Assembly (NCBI RefSeq): GCF_009192945.1 | Contig: NZ_NSET01000042.1 | Span: 1-64,000 of the forward strand | Source: Xanthomonas maliensis | GTDB lineage: Bacteria > Pseudomonadota > Gammaproteobacteria > Xanthomonadales > Xanthomonadaceae | Direction: 5' to 3' | Length of the DNA stretch: 64,000 nt | Shown: piece after piece, positions 33,401 through 40,100 of the stretch | How positions within the stretch are numbered: position 1 is the stretch's first letter | Layout: each line of letters begins with the position of its first letter | Position numbers and translations under genes: made by a program | Notes under the pieces: generated by a model | What the model saw: only the letters and a program-made list of their open reading frames with translations | What the model was told of the DNA's origin: nothing | Database searches by the model: none

Positions 33401-34149
33401 TGGCAGGCACGATCGAGGAGGTGGTGCAGGCGTTGGGGGCTGCGCTGGCCACTGCATCGGCGCAGTCGACCGCACGTGCGGACAGCTCCGCTCGCGCGGC
33501 GCTGCACCGACAGGCGCAGCAGTGCGTCGACGCCTGCGCCCAGGCGCAGGACCGGCCTACCCAGCTCGCACGCCTGGCCGAGTTGTTCCTGCATGGGGCG
33601 ACGCCGGACTTCGCACCGTTGTTCGCTGCCGGGACCGGCCGTGTTCCGCTGCCGACCTATCCGTTCGCGCGCGAACGCTATTGGCTCGGCGATGCGGTCG
33701 TCCAGGCGCGCCAGGCACGACTGCAGGCGGCCCCGCCGCCGCCGCCGCTCGCAGCGACCCAGCGCATGCCCGCGACGGAGGGGCTGTCTGCTTTCATCGT
33801 GGAATTCCTCGAGCGCACGCTGATGCTCAAGCCGGGCGAATTGTCCGCGGAGATTGACCTGCAGGAACTGGGCGTGGACTCGCTGGTGAGCATGCGCCTG
33901 ATGCGCGACATCCGTCACCGCTACGGCATCGCGGTCTCGGGTCGCGAGCTGTTCGACCACCGCAGCGTCGCCAGTCTGGTCGCCCACCTTGCCGGCGCGG
34001 CCGACGATATCCAGGTGGCACTGCCGCCGGTCGCAGGCGCGGTGGCGACGCTCGCCGATGAGATCGATGCGTTGCTGGATGCATTCGAGGCGGGCGAGCT
34101 CAGTGTCGACGCCCTGGAACAGCGTATTGGCGAGGGAGCAGCATCATGA
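15424..34149 (+). CDS. Hybrid NRPS/trans-AT PKS megasynthase 1 (six modules)
   Basis: About 6241 residues. Order: A-NMT-PCP, C-A-PCP, C-A-PCP, KS-KR-ACP, KS-KR-ACP, KS-ACP. There is no loading C domain, so this protein starts the chain. Adenylation pocket residues predict Thr, Tyr and Gly. Each KS is followed by a short linker ending in a YPF-x-W element instead of an AT domain, the trans-AT layout. Phosphopantetheine serines are at about residues 983, 2029, 3077, 4232, 5438 and 6153. The C-terminus has a helix-rich tail (DALLDAFEAGELSVDALEQR) that should dock to the next protein. I prefer the GTG at 15424, in a GTGA overlap with the sulfotransferase stop; an upstream TTG would add ten residues. 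The next gene overlaps by ATGA. Confidence 0.95.
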   Translation: MTNHLDATAWLSDGPVPGGIDGDGSAATLLDRFAAQVQRAPEAIALSYGQDTLTYRELHARAGQLAVHFQSLGVEPGCIVALCLERSPLLIASVLGLLRAGAAYLPIDPATPAARVAFMLEDSGARMVLTDADLGEAGALAAHRVVRLDAAVRLPAAPSATGPRVLMPNDGLAYVIYTSGSTGQPKGVLVPQSNVVALFDASQARFRFGPQDVWTLFHSYAFDFSVWEMWGALLYGGRLVIVPGTVNRDTEAFYELVSRERVTVLNQTPSAFSQFMAVDEAQRLALRLRLVIFGGEALRFGELQHWVERHGDTAPELVNMYGITETTVHVSLRRVLAEDTHQRQASLLGQALSHLSIHVLDERLQPVEDGCPGELYVSGRGLAWGYLNRSALTACRFIANPFATGERLYRSGDLARRTAEGDIEYLGRVDQQVKLRGFRIELGEIEAALLRHPAVRQAVVMLRQDDAQRSALVAYVVASNPATNELAARADDTVAQWQALYQETYRPADAKRGPDFTGWLSSYTGLPIGEADMQQWLQATANRLLARRPRRLLEIGCGLGLVLEQVAPHCTSYVATDLSSVAVSHVRQWLLAHEHLQHVSVRQQAAIEFSELPKDFDTVVLNSVIQYFPSIDYLLEVLRQAAAHVTPGGRIFVGDVRNYALLELFHASVQVARADDAMSVAQLQAAIDRSIRQEKELLVAPAFFQSLRQWVPTITGVHVLLKRGDAHNELNQYRYDVWLDVGDVATVAADAIQWHPQDDAPLVALADYLVQERPTRLHVPALPNARLAVELATLAQLRRCSPSCTVGELRAHVARATSPAVQPEEVWQLGERLGYEVALSWSENASGQLSAEFSDRSRLVERVLAAPATDTMPPAGALAQYANDPLVGVWQHALLRELRAHLREMLPAHMLPSATLLLPALPLTVNGKVDKARLPAPDQRIDLADYTEPHTPLQQTLAAIFAEVLRLDRVGLHDSFFELGGNSLLAMRIVTQVRGQLGVALPLRAIFEHATVAGIETVVDTLRAESSEEALPALGRRRQGEAIPLSFPQERLWFIEQLGLVGAAYHVPLAFRLHGQVQVSALRAAVADLVRRHEMLRTRLVVVGAEPQQVIDPAPADPLAIQDLRDLAPLQAQARVAELLDAEARHTTDLQRGPLFRACLLWVEDDVWVLILAAHHLAADGWSHAVIFRDLSALYRVHTQPGTPPLPTQALQYADYALWQRRWLTGTRLAQQLDYWTRQLADAPDLLALPTDRPRPAVASFRGALHRFTLPPLAVRRLPEFAHEQGVTPFMALLAAFQVLLSRWSGGSDIVVGTPTAGRTSQETEQIVGLFINTLALRAHIDAQACFGDILAQVKETALAAFAHQDAPFEQVVAALKPDRNLSRQPIVQVIFALQNTPPSELRLGQARITPLALPSSSAKYDLTLNLIQSRETLTGEIEYATDLFDATTIADLAQWYGSMLVSAMEQPERPVSHLRLFAAAPAHASEGRTADDCSVLDLFDAQVVRAPHAPAIESATQCLSYAELSAQSDRWARWLNRQGIARGDCVAVVSNQQIDTFLAMLAILKAGAAYLPINADAPTARRRATLQDACPRLVLADAAVLSDLPAGAIAFESIATATMDAAFDRTHAIGPSPAGGDLAYVIYTSGSTGRPKGVLLEHRGLHQLVLAQIERFAITPASRLLQFASLGFDASVSEVFTTLCRGACLCLPAPTDILAGDGLAQLLRARAITHVTLPPSAIPGLVQAGGAPTLHTLVVAGEACAAAIVRSWPTPVRFINAYGPTEATVCATLHICDPDELRNPPIGKPLPHVRLYVLDPALQPVPAGIAGEIHIGGTGVGRGYHGRAALTAERFIADPFGPPGTRMYRSGDRGRRRPDGTVEFLGRLDRQVKVRGYRIEPGDVESALLQLAGVGQALVLAQGELDRRRLIAYVVPAHPGAVTPESILADLRVHLPAYLVPASVIVLAQFPLTASGKIDQSALPAVDACSVPQTSAAPHTPTERQLAAIWIEVLGCQSPGVDDNFFALGGHSLLAARAVGRIRETMAVAVSVRDVFTASNLRDLARVIDELQVACPASAAPIPVAHGTRLPLSSIQQSLWMLDRLGAAGSAYAMPITLRHQGEVDVSAMQQALSEIVRRHEILRTTFVCDAQGPHCVVQPAQTVALEVHDLSALSSSDCARTSLRLQQALIERRFDLGRDLLLRGLLMQCADQQWLLCLTTHHIAADGWSITLLVEELQRLYTSYADGRLPVPPPPRMQYADYSVWQRDRWDESALEQHRRYWQACLADAPMVFELPADRPRPPVQSYRGALHRFNIPAELHRALAALSAAHGVTLYMTLLAAFNVLLHRLSGCRDILIGSPIATRMESELIDMIGPLLNTVVLRIDLSEDPTFATVLARARAMTLDAYEHQALPFEQLVDQLRPPRDLARQPLVQVLFSLQNQPTASTAPTDVWSRIDSPWSYAKYDLSLYITETADGLACEYEYATDLFDGTTIARWSDHLRCLLAAIVADPGMRASRLAIFDGVARNQLLSTARRIAGTGLETGSLPELVARQARRRPQALAVRCATRALTYAQLDEQSDGMAARLRRKGASAGQRVGLCVERSVDLVVAVLAVLKSGAAYVPLDPAYPQQRLGHMVRDSAPCCIVTDHASASRVAPLIAADCLLDIDQSVPPQEAAPLADAPPRSADSIAYIIYTSGSTGQPKGCVITDRGLLNLLGAMAEQFAIGEGDRLLAVTPYSFDIAGLELLLPLVRGACTHLSSLPQSRDARRLMQLVQELRPSIMQATPATWQMLHRAGWRADGTMRILCGGEALPDALRDQLAQAGSAWNMYGPTETTIWSTTAPLTVGGPTTIGTPIANTCTYVLDDAMQLVPVGVEGDLYIGGDGVARGYWNRPALTAQRFIADPFAVGRILYQTGDRARWRADGSLQYLGRRDTQIKLRGFRIELGEIEAALAKHPDVDACACVLRQLGEPQLVAAYVAATGTLPDRDALVRHLRAQLPEHMVPVDYIAVPALPLTANGKIDRQQIAGWPASGAAPRQVSSGGDIGQHLLAIWQQALGRQDLDIEEGFFAQGGTSLMAVVVAERIAAELQPGFDVTAIFEFGSIAKLAAHLQALAAAPAAHALLPAAIAPVTAAGATEPADAADKMPAYYADSVAIIGISCAFPGARNAEEFWSNLLAGKESIERIPEEELRQLGIPAHVLADPRYVPVRSELQDRALFDAAFFNISERDAQLMDPQLRLLLMHAWRAIEDAGYNVEDVARCAVYATASTSAYHARQLASASASAQSIEQYVGWIMAQNGTLPAVISNKLGLVGPSLFVHSNCSSSLSALDLAHRRLLEGEWPYALVAAARVASFEGSGYVHQDGMNFSSDGHLRAFDAAADGAVGGEGVAVLLLKRAHAAIADGDPIYAILRATATNNDGGHSAGFYAPSVVGQRAVVQGALAASGIDPATIGYVEAHGTGTPLGDPIELAALSQAYGTAARQACGIGSVKTNIGHLDTAAGLAGCIKVALSLSRGAIPASLHFVSPNPALKLEQSPFFVVDAVRRWQGPMPYRAAVSAMGVGGSNAHAILEACVARPQSSSAKAGPWLFPLSAHDPTCLRVLAEQLLAFVARHPDLALCQLAYTLQVGRKPMPYRLAISADDAAQLQARLRQYLQAPTAAVGVRCGHVATVAPHTDDTAAAELTAALARWAQQGHHDMLASLWVNGFVFDWRSLYGSTPPRRLNAPVYPFNGKHFWLDAPATQAAAATTAAQPVPDGVILFAERWEPAAPSPLPWDHLRYLVLCDFPSAVQWPVTQPTPGLVVRTLPRTADSLGHRFMEHAAALLELLKDAAAAAPAMVQVVVPDDADGAVCAALVALLYSAKREYDRLEVQLIQMPCDAAPDAIARLRSAVPDRVRERRETSAAALRRRFVPLPRQPQQPPMPTPWRDGGRYLITGGGRLGIGLAREMAATLSSGVLVVVGRSAQASELATELSALRTATLQVDYRRADVTDRAAVQAVLQHMRERYGGVDGIIHTAGVLDDGYIARKQRATLQRVLAPKVLGLEHLDACLGSAPLDFLICFGSVSGAVGSAGQCDYATANAFMRSFAVTRNARAAQGQCCGRTLCIDWPYWRDGGMRLSAHAEAELVQAGLVPLETAAGIEALSRAWHSGESSVSVLAGAGVEMAALFAQVAERAGDRPVTPPASDASELSRLTLQRLIAVFAEVSRIDPARIDGSVPLETFSIDSIMIAQLNQRLGTTFPGLSKTLFYQFTTLQAIADELATRHADACVRWTGQAATVAAAVPMRSPAIEQSAAAAPRDPCEPIAIIGLAGQYPHARTLEAFWQNLRAGRDCIDEIPSQRWSLDGFFCEDPQQAIAHRKSYSRWGGFLEGFADFDPLFFSIAPAEAMDMDPQERLFLQACWQALEDGHHTRQTLASRYGGRVGVFVGITKTGFELHGRDLAAQGSTAMPYTSFGSVANRVSYLLDLNGPSFPIDTMCSASLTAIHEACEHLRRDECALALAGGVNLYLHPSTYVGLCSQRMLSTDGRCRSFGAHASGFVPGEGVGAVLLKPLSAAQRDGDTIHGVILGSGINHGGRTHGYTVPNPRAQRDLIQRTLARCGLDAADISYVEAHGTGTEMGDPIEVEGLAQAFAAGARAPRACALGSVKSNIGHLEAAAGIAGLTKVLLQFKHGELVPTLHCADPNPNLALADTPFVLQHQVAPWTRPLRADGAVVPRIATVSSFGAGGANAFLVVQEAPSTATPTVALRQHTGWPALIVMSARRPDRLADYARALQAALAQGAFSDADLPAIAATLQLGREAMEYRLAFAARSLTEAIDCLQQYLQDPQDRGAVAVGKRMASAPAQAEGWQTGPYAPVLAAWTRGAETDWSSLYDGTPARVRLPTYPFAQESYWPVAATPQPQRADDPARTTPALGGADVQATASEDLLLVPDWVPIAAPAAVPIATSVLVIGAAQAPLPHSDAAVSGMTPIPWSGAAALRQQLVERAVTRVIWFAPQPPQPSPSGLLQEATVAAVQCVELLQTLAAVSGPGRPIDLVAVTHQSHPAADGECPDPAQAAVVACLRSAAKEYRHGALAVVDRAPAHGPDLEALLAVRAHRGRASVYAFRQDRWLCQQLTPLRVNARRASVLPDGGVHLLVGGAGHVGRHLSAHLLQRAAALVWIGRRPAAEVQEALAQFASDPRLSYYQADASDPQALRRVRAEVLARHRRIDAVLVATTDFSLVPLTSLSPVALHEAFAAKVGPAVAVAETFGGDAREGLIFLSSLVVYLGNRAQAHYAAACAWQDAFARALSLRGIKARVMNWGYWTIDDPHRSEELHDIGIAFIDAASGGAALDILRAGPFDQLGFLRTRAPLAIEGLNLQAHLVLDGEQIRRVQLPPSADASGHDQPLPGQDADEAVRDRVANAVCRTLAMDRQLLDEQAPFAEYGLDSILGLKLVRAINHDLGIALPGPCLFDHPSVERLTAHIRAVYPDAALPARDAQPATLTAARPAPSSQGDSGVREPIAIIGMSGRFPQSEDADALWQHLAAGRDLVEPATRWPEPDWQQDDDTQCRHAGYIADVAAFDPLFFRISRADALQMDPQQRLCLEEAWKALENAGYAGRAVSGKDCGVYIGCSGEDYTQLVDGELPVAAMHGSSTALLSSRIAYHLDLHGPAMTVDTACSSGLVAIHLACQALWMGEIALAIAGGVHVQCTAGFHVLGSRAGMLSPQGRCFTFDARANGFVPADGVGIVVLKRLSAALADGDHIVGVIAGSAINQDGTSNGLTAPSASAQEQLASQVYARFGIDVANVQMAEAHGTGTVLGDPIEVQALTRAFRRQTDRVGYCAIGSVKSNLGHAAEAAGLAGLFKILLSLRHRQLPPTLHYQTANPHIDFANSPFFVNTRLRDWPAPAHGPRRAVLSAFGLSGTNAHLVIEEAPATPSMAWAPVTGRCWLMALSARTTDQLRSAQQRLHDHLITHPALSPLHLSHTLLQGRHHFDHRWCCVAGTIEEVVQALGAALATASAQSTARADSSARAALHRQAQQCVDACAQAQDRPTQLARLAELFLHGATPDFAPLFAAGTGRVPLPTYPFARERYWLGDAVVQARQARLQAAPPPPPLAATQRMPATEGLSAFIVEFLERTLMLKPGELSAEIDLQELGVDSLVSMRLMRDIRHRYGIAVSGRELFDHRSVASLVAHLAGAADDIQVALPPVAGAVATLADEIDALLDAFEAGELSVDALEQRIGEGAAS
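15505..18480 (+). other. Module 1 (loading): A(Thr)-NMT-PCP
   Basis: The A domain has YVIYTSGSTGQPKG near residue 174. Reading the ten pocket positions by alignment to GrsA gives DFWNIGMVHK, the published threonine code. A methyltransferase of about 250 residues (495-745) is inserted after the RGFRIELGEIE core, with SYTGLPI, LLEIGCGLGLVL and VVLNSVIQYFPS, the N-methyltransferase type embedded in A domains. The PCP is FFELGGNSLLAM (Ser983). Predicted starter: N-methyl-threonine. Confidence 0.86.
18541..21640 (+). other. Module 2: C-A(Tyr)-PCP
   Basis: The C domain starts PLSFPQERLWF and has an intact HHLAADG active site near residue 1175. The A-domain pocket reads DASTVAAVCK, a code reported for tyrosine (and beta-hydroxytyrosine). 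The PCP is FFALGGHSLLAAR (Ser2029). There is no epimerase domain, so L-Tyr should be kept. Confidence 0.84.
21679..24770 (+). other. Module 3: C-A(Gly)-PCP
   Basis: The C domain has an intact HHIAADG motif. The A domain (SIAYIIYTSGSTGQPKG near residue 2691) reads DILQLGMIWK, a glycine code. The PCP is FFAQGGTSLMAV (Ser3077). It hands the peptide to the first KS of the line. Confidence 0.85.
24886..28230 (+). other. Module 4: KS-KR-ACP (first polyketide extension)
   Basis: The KS has catalytic Cys3325 in VHSNCSSSLSAL, plus EAHGTGT and NIGHLD histidines. The KR has TGGGRLGIG, the Ser-Tyr-Asn set in FGSVSGAVGS and CDYATANAF, and VLDDG, which suggests a B-type (D-hydroxy) outcome. The ACP is FSIDSIMIAQ (Ser4232). 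There is no DH, so a beta-hydroxyl should remain. Confidence 0.88.
28351..31850 (+). other. Module 5: KS-KR-ACP
   Basis: The KS has IDTMCSASLTAI (Cys4484) and both histidines. The KR has the NADPH loop GGAGHVG but an unusual active site: FLSSLVVYLG and HYAAACAWQDAF, in which the normal Asn after Tyr is Cys. Related KRs of trans-AT systems are often active. The ACP is YGLDSILGLK (Ser5438). Expected product: beta-hydroxyl, if the KR works. Confidence 0.83.
31951..34000 (+). other. Module 6: KS-ACP
   Basis: The KS is complete (VDTACSSGLVAI, Cys5670; EAHGTGT; NLGHA). Only a post-KS linker (LPTYPFARERYW) and an ACP (LGVDSLVSM, Ser6153) follow. With no reductive domain the unit should leave as a beta-ketone, and the chain passes across the protein boundary to a C domain. 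Confidence 0.87.
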
Positions 34150-37100
34150 GCGTTCGCGCCTTACTGAGTGCGTTCCAACGCGGCGAGATCACGCGTGCGG
34201 AGCTACGCCAACGCCTGCTGGAGCAGCCGGCCACGCATCCGCTCTCGGAAGGGCAACAAGGCCTGTGGATGCTGCAATGTGCCGATCCGGCGTCCTTTGC
34301 CTACAACATCCCGCTGTGCCTGCGCCTGCATGGTCCGCTGGACGAAGCGGCGCTCGAGCGGGCGCTGCAGGCGGTGCTGCGGCATCACCCGCTGTTGGCA
34401 GCAGCCATCATCGAGGGTGATGGTCGCCCACGCTGGCAGCCGCTCGCGCCAACGGCGCTGCGGCTGACACGGCATGCACGGCCCTGTACGGATGCTGCCA
34501 CGCGACTGGCGGAAATGTCGGCGCGCCTGCGAGAGCCCTTCGTGTTGGAGCAGGGCCCGCTGTTGCGGGCCGATCTGTATCCGCAACCCGATGGCACCGC
34601 GGTGCTACTGGTGGTGGTCCATCATCTCGCTTTCGACGGCGGCTCGGTCGATGTGTTCATGCGCACCCTCTGCGCCGAATATGCACGTATCGCCCAAGGG
34701 GCGCCGCCAGTCAGCACCCCTCTGGACGACATGGCGGCGCCGCCGTTCGATGCGTTCGTGCAGTGGGAGAGCGAGTTCATTGCCAGCCCAGCCGGCGCGG
34801 CCTCGCTGCGCTACTGGCAGGACCGCCTACGCGGTGCCGAGCCGGTACTCGGCACCGGTGCGGCCGTCGCCGGGCCTGCGCAGCCGCAGACCCATCGGCA
34901 CGCACTGTCTGTCGAGACGAGCCGGCGCATCCGCAGCCTGTGCGCGCGCCTGCGCATCACACCCGCCAGTTTCTTCCTGTCGTTGTATCAGGCATTGCTC
35001 GCCTCGGTGTCGGGCAAGCGCGACCTGACCATTGGCATGTCCGTCGAGCGCCGGCCGCATGCCGGCTTCGACAACACGGTGGGCTGCTTCGTCAACCTGA
35101 TCGCCATCCGCACCACCGACGCGCCGAGCACACCGCTGCCGGAGCGACTCCGTCAGACCCATGCCGCGCTGAGTGAGGCGCTGGCGCATGCAGACTATCC
35201 GTACCAGCGCATCGTGCGTGCGCTGCAGCGCCAGGACGGCGAACCCGCAGCACGCTTCGACACGGTCTTCGAGTACAAGAGCCGACGCTTCTTTGCGCTG
35301 CCGTGGGCGCAGCGCGACTGGGCGGGGGTCCGCTTCGAGCCAGTGGAGGGGCTGTACCAGGAAGGCGAGTACGCGCTTGCGTTCAAGGCTGCCGAGCTAC
35401 AGGACCACTACGTCCTGTACGTCGATCACGATGCGCGCCAGGTATCGACGGCCGACGCCGAGCGTTACCTGCGCCGGATCGCCGACACTGCCGAGCAGAC
35501 GGTGGCGGCGACCGATCCGGCGCCTGCGGAGTTCGCACCTGCGGGCGAAGCGCCCTCCTGGCAACCGTTACACGAGACGATTCGCCAACGCTGCCGGCAG
35601 CTGCCGCAGCAGCTGGCGGCGCTGCAGGACCTACACCAGCTCAGTTATGCACAGTTGGATACACGCTCCGATGCGCTGGCAGCGCAGCTGCAGCGCGTCG
35701 GTGTCGTCGCCGACGCCCGGGTCGGCGTGCTGCTGGAGCGCTCGGCGGAGGCGGTGTGCACCTTGCTGGCAGTGTGGAAGGCCGGCGGCGCTTGTCTGGC
35801 GCTGGATCCGGAGCTTCCGCTCGAGCGTCTGCGTTTCATGATCGAGGATGCCGATCCTGTGGCCATCGTCACCCGTGCCGGCCTGGTGGACCGACTGCCG
35901 TGCGAGGCGATACCGGTGGTGGTACGCGAGGCGCTTGCCGAGGGCGTGACAGCTCCGGTCGCGGCATCGGTGGTGCCGGGACAATTGGCCTATGTCATCT
36001 ACACCTCTGGCTCGACCGGAATGCCGAAGGCGGTGGCGGTCACCCACGCAGGGCTGGCGAACCTGGCCCGTGTGCAGACCGAGGCGTTTGCGGTGGCGGC
36101 CGGCGAGCGCGTGCTGCAGTTCGCGCCCTGGACGTTCGACGCGTCCATCTGGGAGATCGCAATGGCGCTGCAGGCTGGCGCCACGCTGGTATTGGCGCCG
36201 AACGACGCCTTGCAGCGCAGCGATCTGCTGGCCGAGCTGATGCAGGCGCAGCAGGTCAATGTCGCCACCTTGCCGCCGTCGGCGCTCACCCTATTGGAAG
36301 CGGTCGATCTTCCGGCCTTGCGCCTGATGATCGTGGCAGGTGAGGCGTGCGCGCCTGCGCTTGCCGAACGCTGGATGCGCCGATGCCGGTTCGTCAATGC
36401 CTACGGACCTACCGAGTCCACGGTCTGCGCCACATTCAAGGCGTTGGATGCACCTTCGACGGACGCGTCGGCACGCACCACGGTCGAGGACAGCGACGAG
36501 CTGGCGTGCCCAGGTTCGCTGTCCATCGGCTGCGCCATCGATGGCGCCCGCGCGCTCGTCCTCGATCCGGACACCTTGCGTCCGGTTGCTGTCGGCGAGG
36601 TCGGGGAGCTATTCATCGGCGGCGTCGCCTTGGCCCGCGGCTACCTGCGTCGTGCCGGCCTGACCGCCGAGCGCTTCGTGGCCAGCCCAGCAGGGCCACG
36701 GGGGAGTCGGCTGTACCGCACCGGCGATCGGGTGCGCGTACTGGCGGCCGGCGAGCTGCAATTCGTCGAACGCATCGATCGGCAAGTCAAGATCCGCGGT
36801 TCGCGGGTGGAGCCGGGCGAAGTGGAGTCGGTGCTGCATGCGCATCCGGGCGTCGCGCAATGTGCCGTTGTGGCGTTGGAGGAACGTAATCAATTGATTG
36901 CGTTCGTGGTCCGCTCCGCGCATGCCGCCGACAGCGATGCCGGCGCGCTGCACGCGCACCTGCGTCAACGTCTGCCCACTTACATGCTGCCTGCGCAGAT
37001 CGTCTTGCTGCCGCGCCTGCCGACCACTCGCAGTGGCAAGGTGGATCGGACCGCGCTGCTGGCAGCTTGGCAAGACAGCCAGGACAAGGAGCGCAATGCG

Positions 37101-40100
37101 ATGGAACCGGTGTCGGCAATCGAGTCCGAGGTCCGTGCGATCCTGCAGCAGGTCCTGCGGGTGCAGGAGGTGCCACTGGATGCGGGTTTCTTCGAGATCG
37201 GCGGCGATTCGATCCTGGCGGTGGGAGCCGCACGTCGTCTCGCCGATGCCTTCGACCTGCCGTTCGATGTGACCGCGCTGCTGAACCTGGCCAGCGTGCG
37301 GCGGATCAGCCGTCACCTGGCCGAGCAGCGTGCCGCTTCTGCCATTCCGGACACCGCCACCGCTGCCGCTGGACCGGGGCCTGTGCGTGCTCAGTTGCCG
37401 GATGCGATCGACGAATGCGTGGCGATCATCGGTATCTCCTGCCAACTGCCCGGCGCCCGCGATCACCGCCAGTTCTGGGAAAACCTGCGCGACGGCGTGG
37501 AAAGCATCGAGTTCTTGAGTCCCGACACCCTGCGCTCACACGGGGTGCCAGACGCGCTGCTGCAGACCCCTGGCCTGGTTGCGGCGCGTGCCAGTATCGA
37601 GGACGCCGATTGCTTCGATGCCGAGTTCTTCCACGTCTCGGCCTACGATGCACAGATCATGGACCCGCAGCAGCGCATGCTGCTGCAGCATGCCTGGAAA
37701 GCCGTTGAGGACGCCGGTTACCGGCCGGCGGACCTGGCCGATGCCGGCGTCTTCGTCACCGCCGCCCATTCCGGCTACCACAGCGATGGCCCGCCCGCAG
37801 CCTGGAACGTCATGGAGGGCGCCAAACAGTACGCTGCCGCAGCCTGGTCGCAACCAGGCGCGCTGCCTACCCTGATTTCGCACCGTCTCGGCCTGCACGG
37901 TCCGAGCCTGTTCGTGCATTCGAATTGCTCGTCCTCGCTGGTTGCGCTGCACACGGCCTATCGCAGCCTGCTGGCGGGCGATGCCACTCATGCGCTGGTT
38001 GGCGCCGCGGCGTTGTCGGCCAGCGTCGAGCTCGGCTACGTGGCCGAGCACGGCATGAACTTCTCCAGCGATGGCCACTTGCGCCCCTTCGATGCGCAGG
38101 CCGATGGCATGCTCGGTGGAGAAGGCGTGGCGGTGCTGCTGTTGAAGCGCGCCCGTCAAGCGATCGCCGATCACGATGCAATCTATGCCCTGATTCGTGG
38201 CGTGGCAGTGAATAACGACGGCGCCGACAAAGCGGGCTACTACGCGCCCGGCGTGGCCGGCCAGGCGCAGGTGATCGACCAGGTCCTGCGCAAGACCGGT
38301 GTGGAGGTGGACACCATCGACTATGTGGAAGCGCACGGGACGGCCACCAAGCTGGGCGACCCGCTCGAGGTGGCGGCGCTGATCGATGCCTTCGGGCGTC
38401 ACACCGACAAGCGCCAGTTCTGCGGGATCGGCTCGGTCAAGAGCAATATCGGCCATCTGGATACCGCTGCCGGCCTGGTCGGCTGCATCAAGATCGCATT
38501 GGGCTTGCGGCACGGGCAGATCCCGGCATCGTTGAATTATCGCAGTCCCAATCCCGCGATCGATTTTGCCGGCTCGCCGTTCTACGTGCTGGATCGCACC
38601 CTGGTGCTGGCGCCGCGCCAGACGCCCCACCGCGCGGGCGTCAGTTCGTTCGGCATCGGCGGAACCAATGCGCATGCGCTGCTGGAAGCCTTCCCTGCCC
38701 CTGATCGGCAGCCCAGCGATGCCACCCGCTGCCTGGTGCCGCTATCGGCCCGTCAGCCGGCGCAGCTGCGCCAGTATGCGATCGATCTGTTGGCCTACCT
38801 GGAGCGCGATGCGGCGCCGGACCTGCACGATCTTGCCTATACCTTGCAGGTCGGTCGCGAGCCTTTCGCTTGCCGCCTTGCGTTGGAGGTGTCCACGCTG
38901 GACGAACTGCGTGCTGGCTTGCGCGATTTCCTTGCCACTCCCCAACACGCCGACAGCAGCAGGCACGCGAACGAGCAGGTGCAGACGTTGCTGCCGCACT
39001 GGATCCTGAGCCGACACTGGCAGCAGATCGGCGCTGCCTGGATGGCGGGTGCGACGGTCGACTGGGCCGCATGTTGGGCTGGAAGCGAGCTGCCACGTCG
39101 GATTTCGCTGCCGACCTACCCATTTGCCCGCGTGCGTCACCGCCGCCCCGTGCGGGCAGCGCAGCCAGTGCCGGTCCAAGGGCTGCACCCGTTCCTGCAA
39201 CGCAATACCTCCACGCTCTCCGAGCACCGCTATAGCACCCGTTTCGATGGGAGCGAATTCGTCTTCGCCGACCATCGGGTGCGTGGCATGCGTTTGTTGC
39301 CGGGCGTGGCTTACCTGGAGATGGCGCGTTCCGCGGTGGCGCTGGCGCTGGACGCGAGCGGCACGCCGCTCGTGCTCAAGGACGTGTGCTGGCTGCGCCC
39401 GCTGCGCGCCGACGGTGCCGCGATCACCGTGCACGTCCGCGTCGAACGTCGTGATGCCCACAGCGTCGCCTTTCAGATCTATCGCGACCCGCCTCCGGAG
39501 CAGGCGACCGCAGAGGTCTATTGCGAAGGCGTTGCCACCGTGGCAGCGGAGGCGCAGCCCGCCGCGCTGGACTTGCCGGCCTTGCGTGCCGCCTGCGGCG
39601 ACGGTCTGCCGGGTCCATCCTGCTATGCGCTGTTCGATCGGCTCGGCTGCCACTACGGCAGCACGCTGCGGGCATTGGTAGAGACCGCGCCAGGCACCGC
39701 GGCGGACGGCACCCGTTTTGCGCTGGCGCAGGTGCGGTTGCCTGCCGAAGCGGTGCGTGACCCGCGCCTGGTCCTACATCCAGGCGTGCTCGATGCCGCG
39801 CTGCAGGCCTCCATCGGCATGGGCGTGGTCGATGGCGTGCTGGACGAGGCGGCCATGGAGCAGACGCTCCCTTTCAGCGTCGATCGGGTACGTATCTTGC
39901 GGGCGCCGCATGAGCAGGTCTGGGTGCATGTCTGCGAGGCGGCAGGGAGTTCGCCGCTGGTGCATAAGCTGGACGTCCGTCTCTGCGATGCACAGGGAGC
40001 GATCCTCGTCGAGATCGCCGGTCTCAGTGCGCGGGTGACCGACGGCGCGCGCGCGCCGTCGCTGCCCCACGCCGTCTCCGCCGCGGCAGCGAATCCCGAC

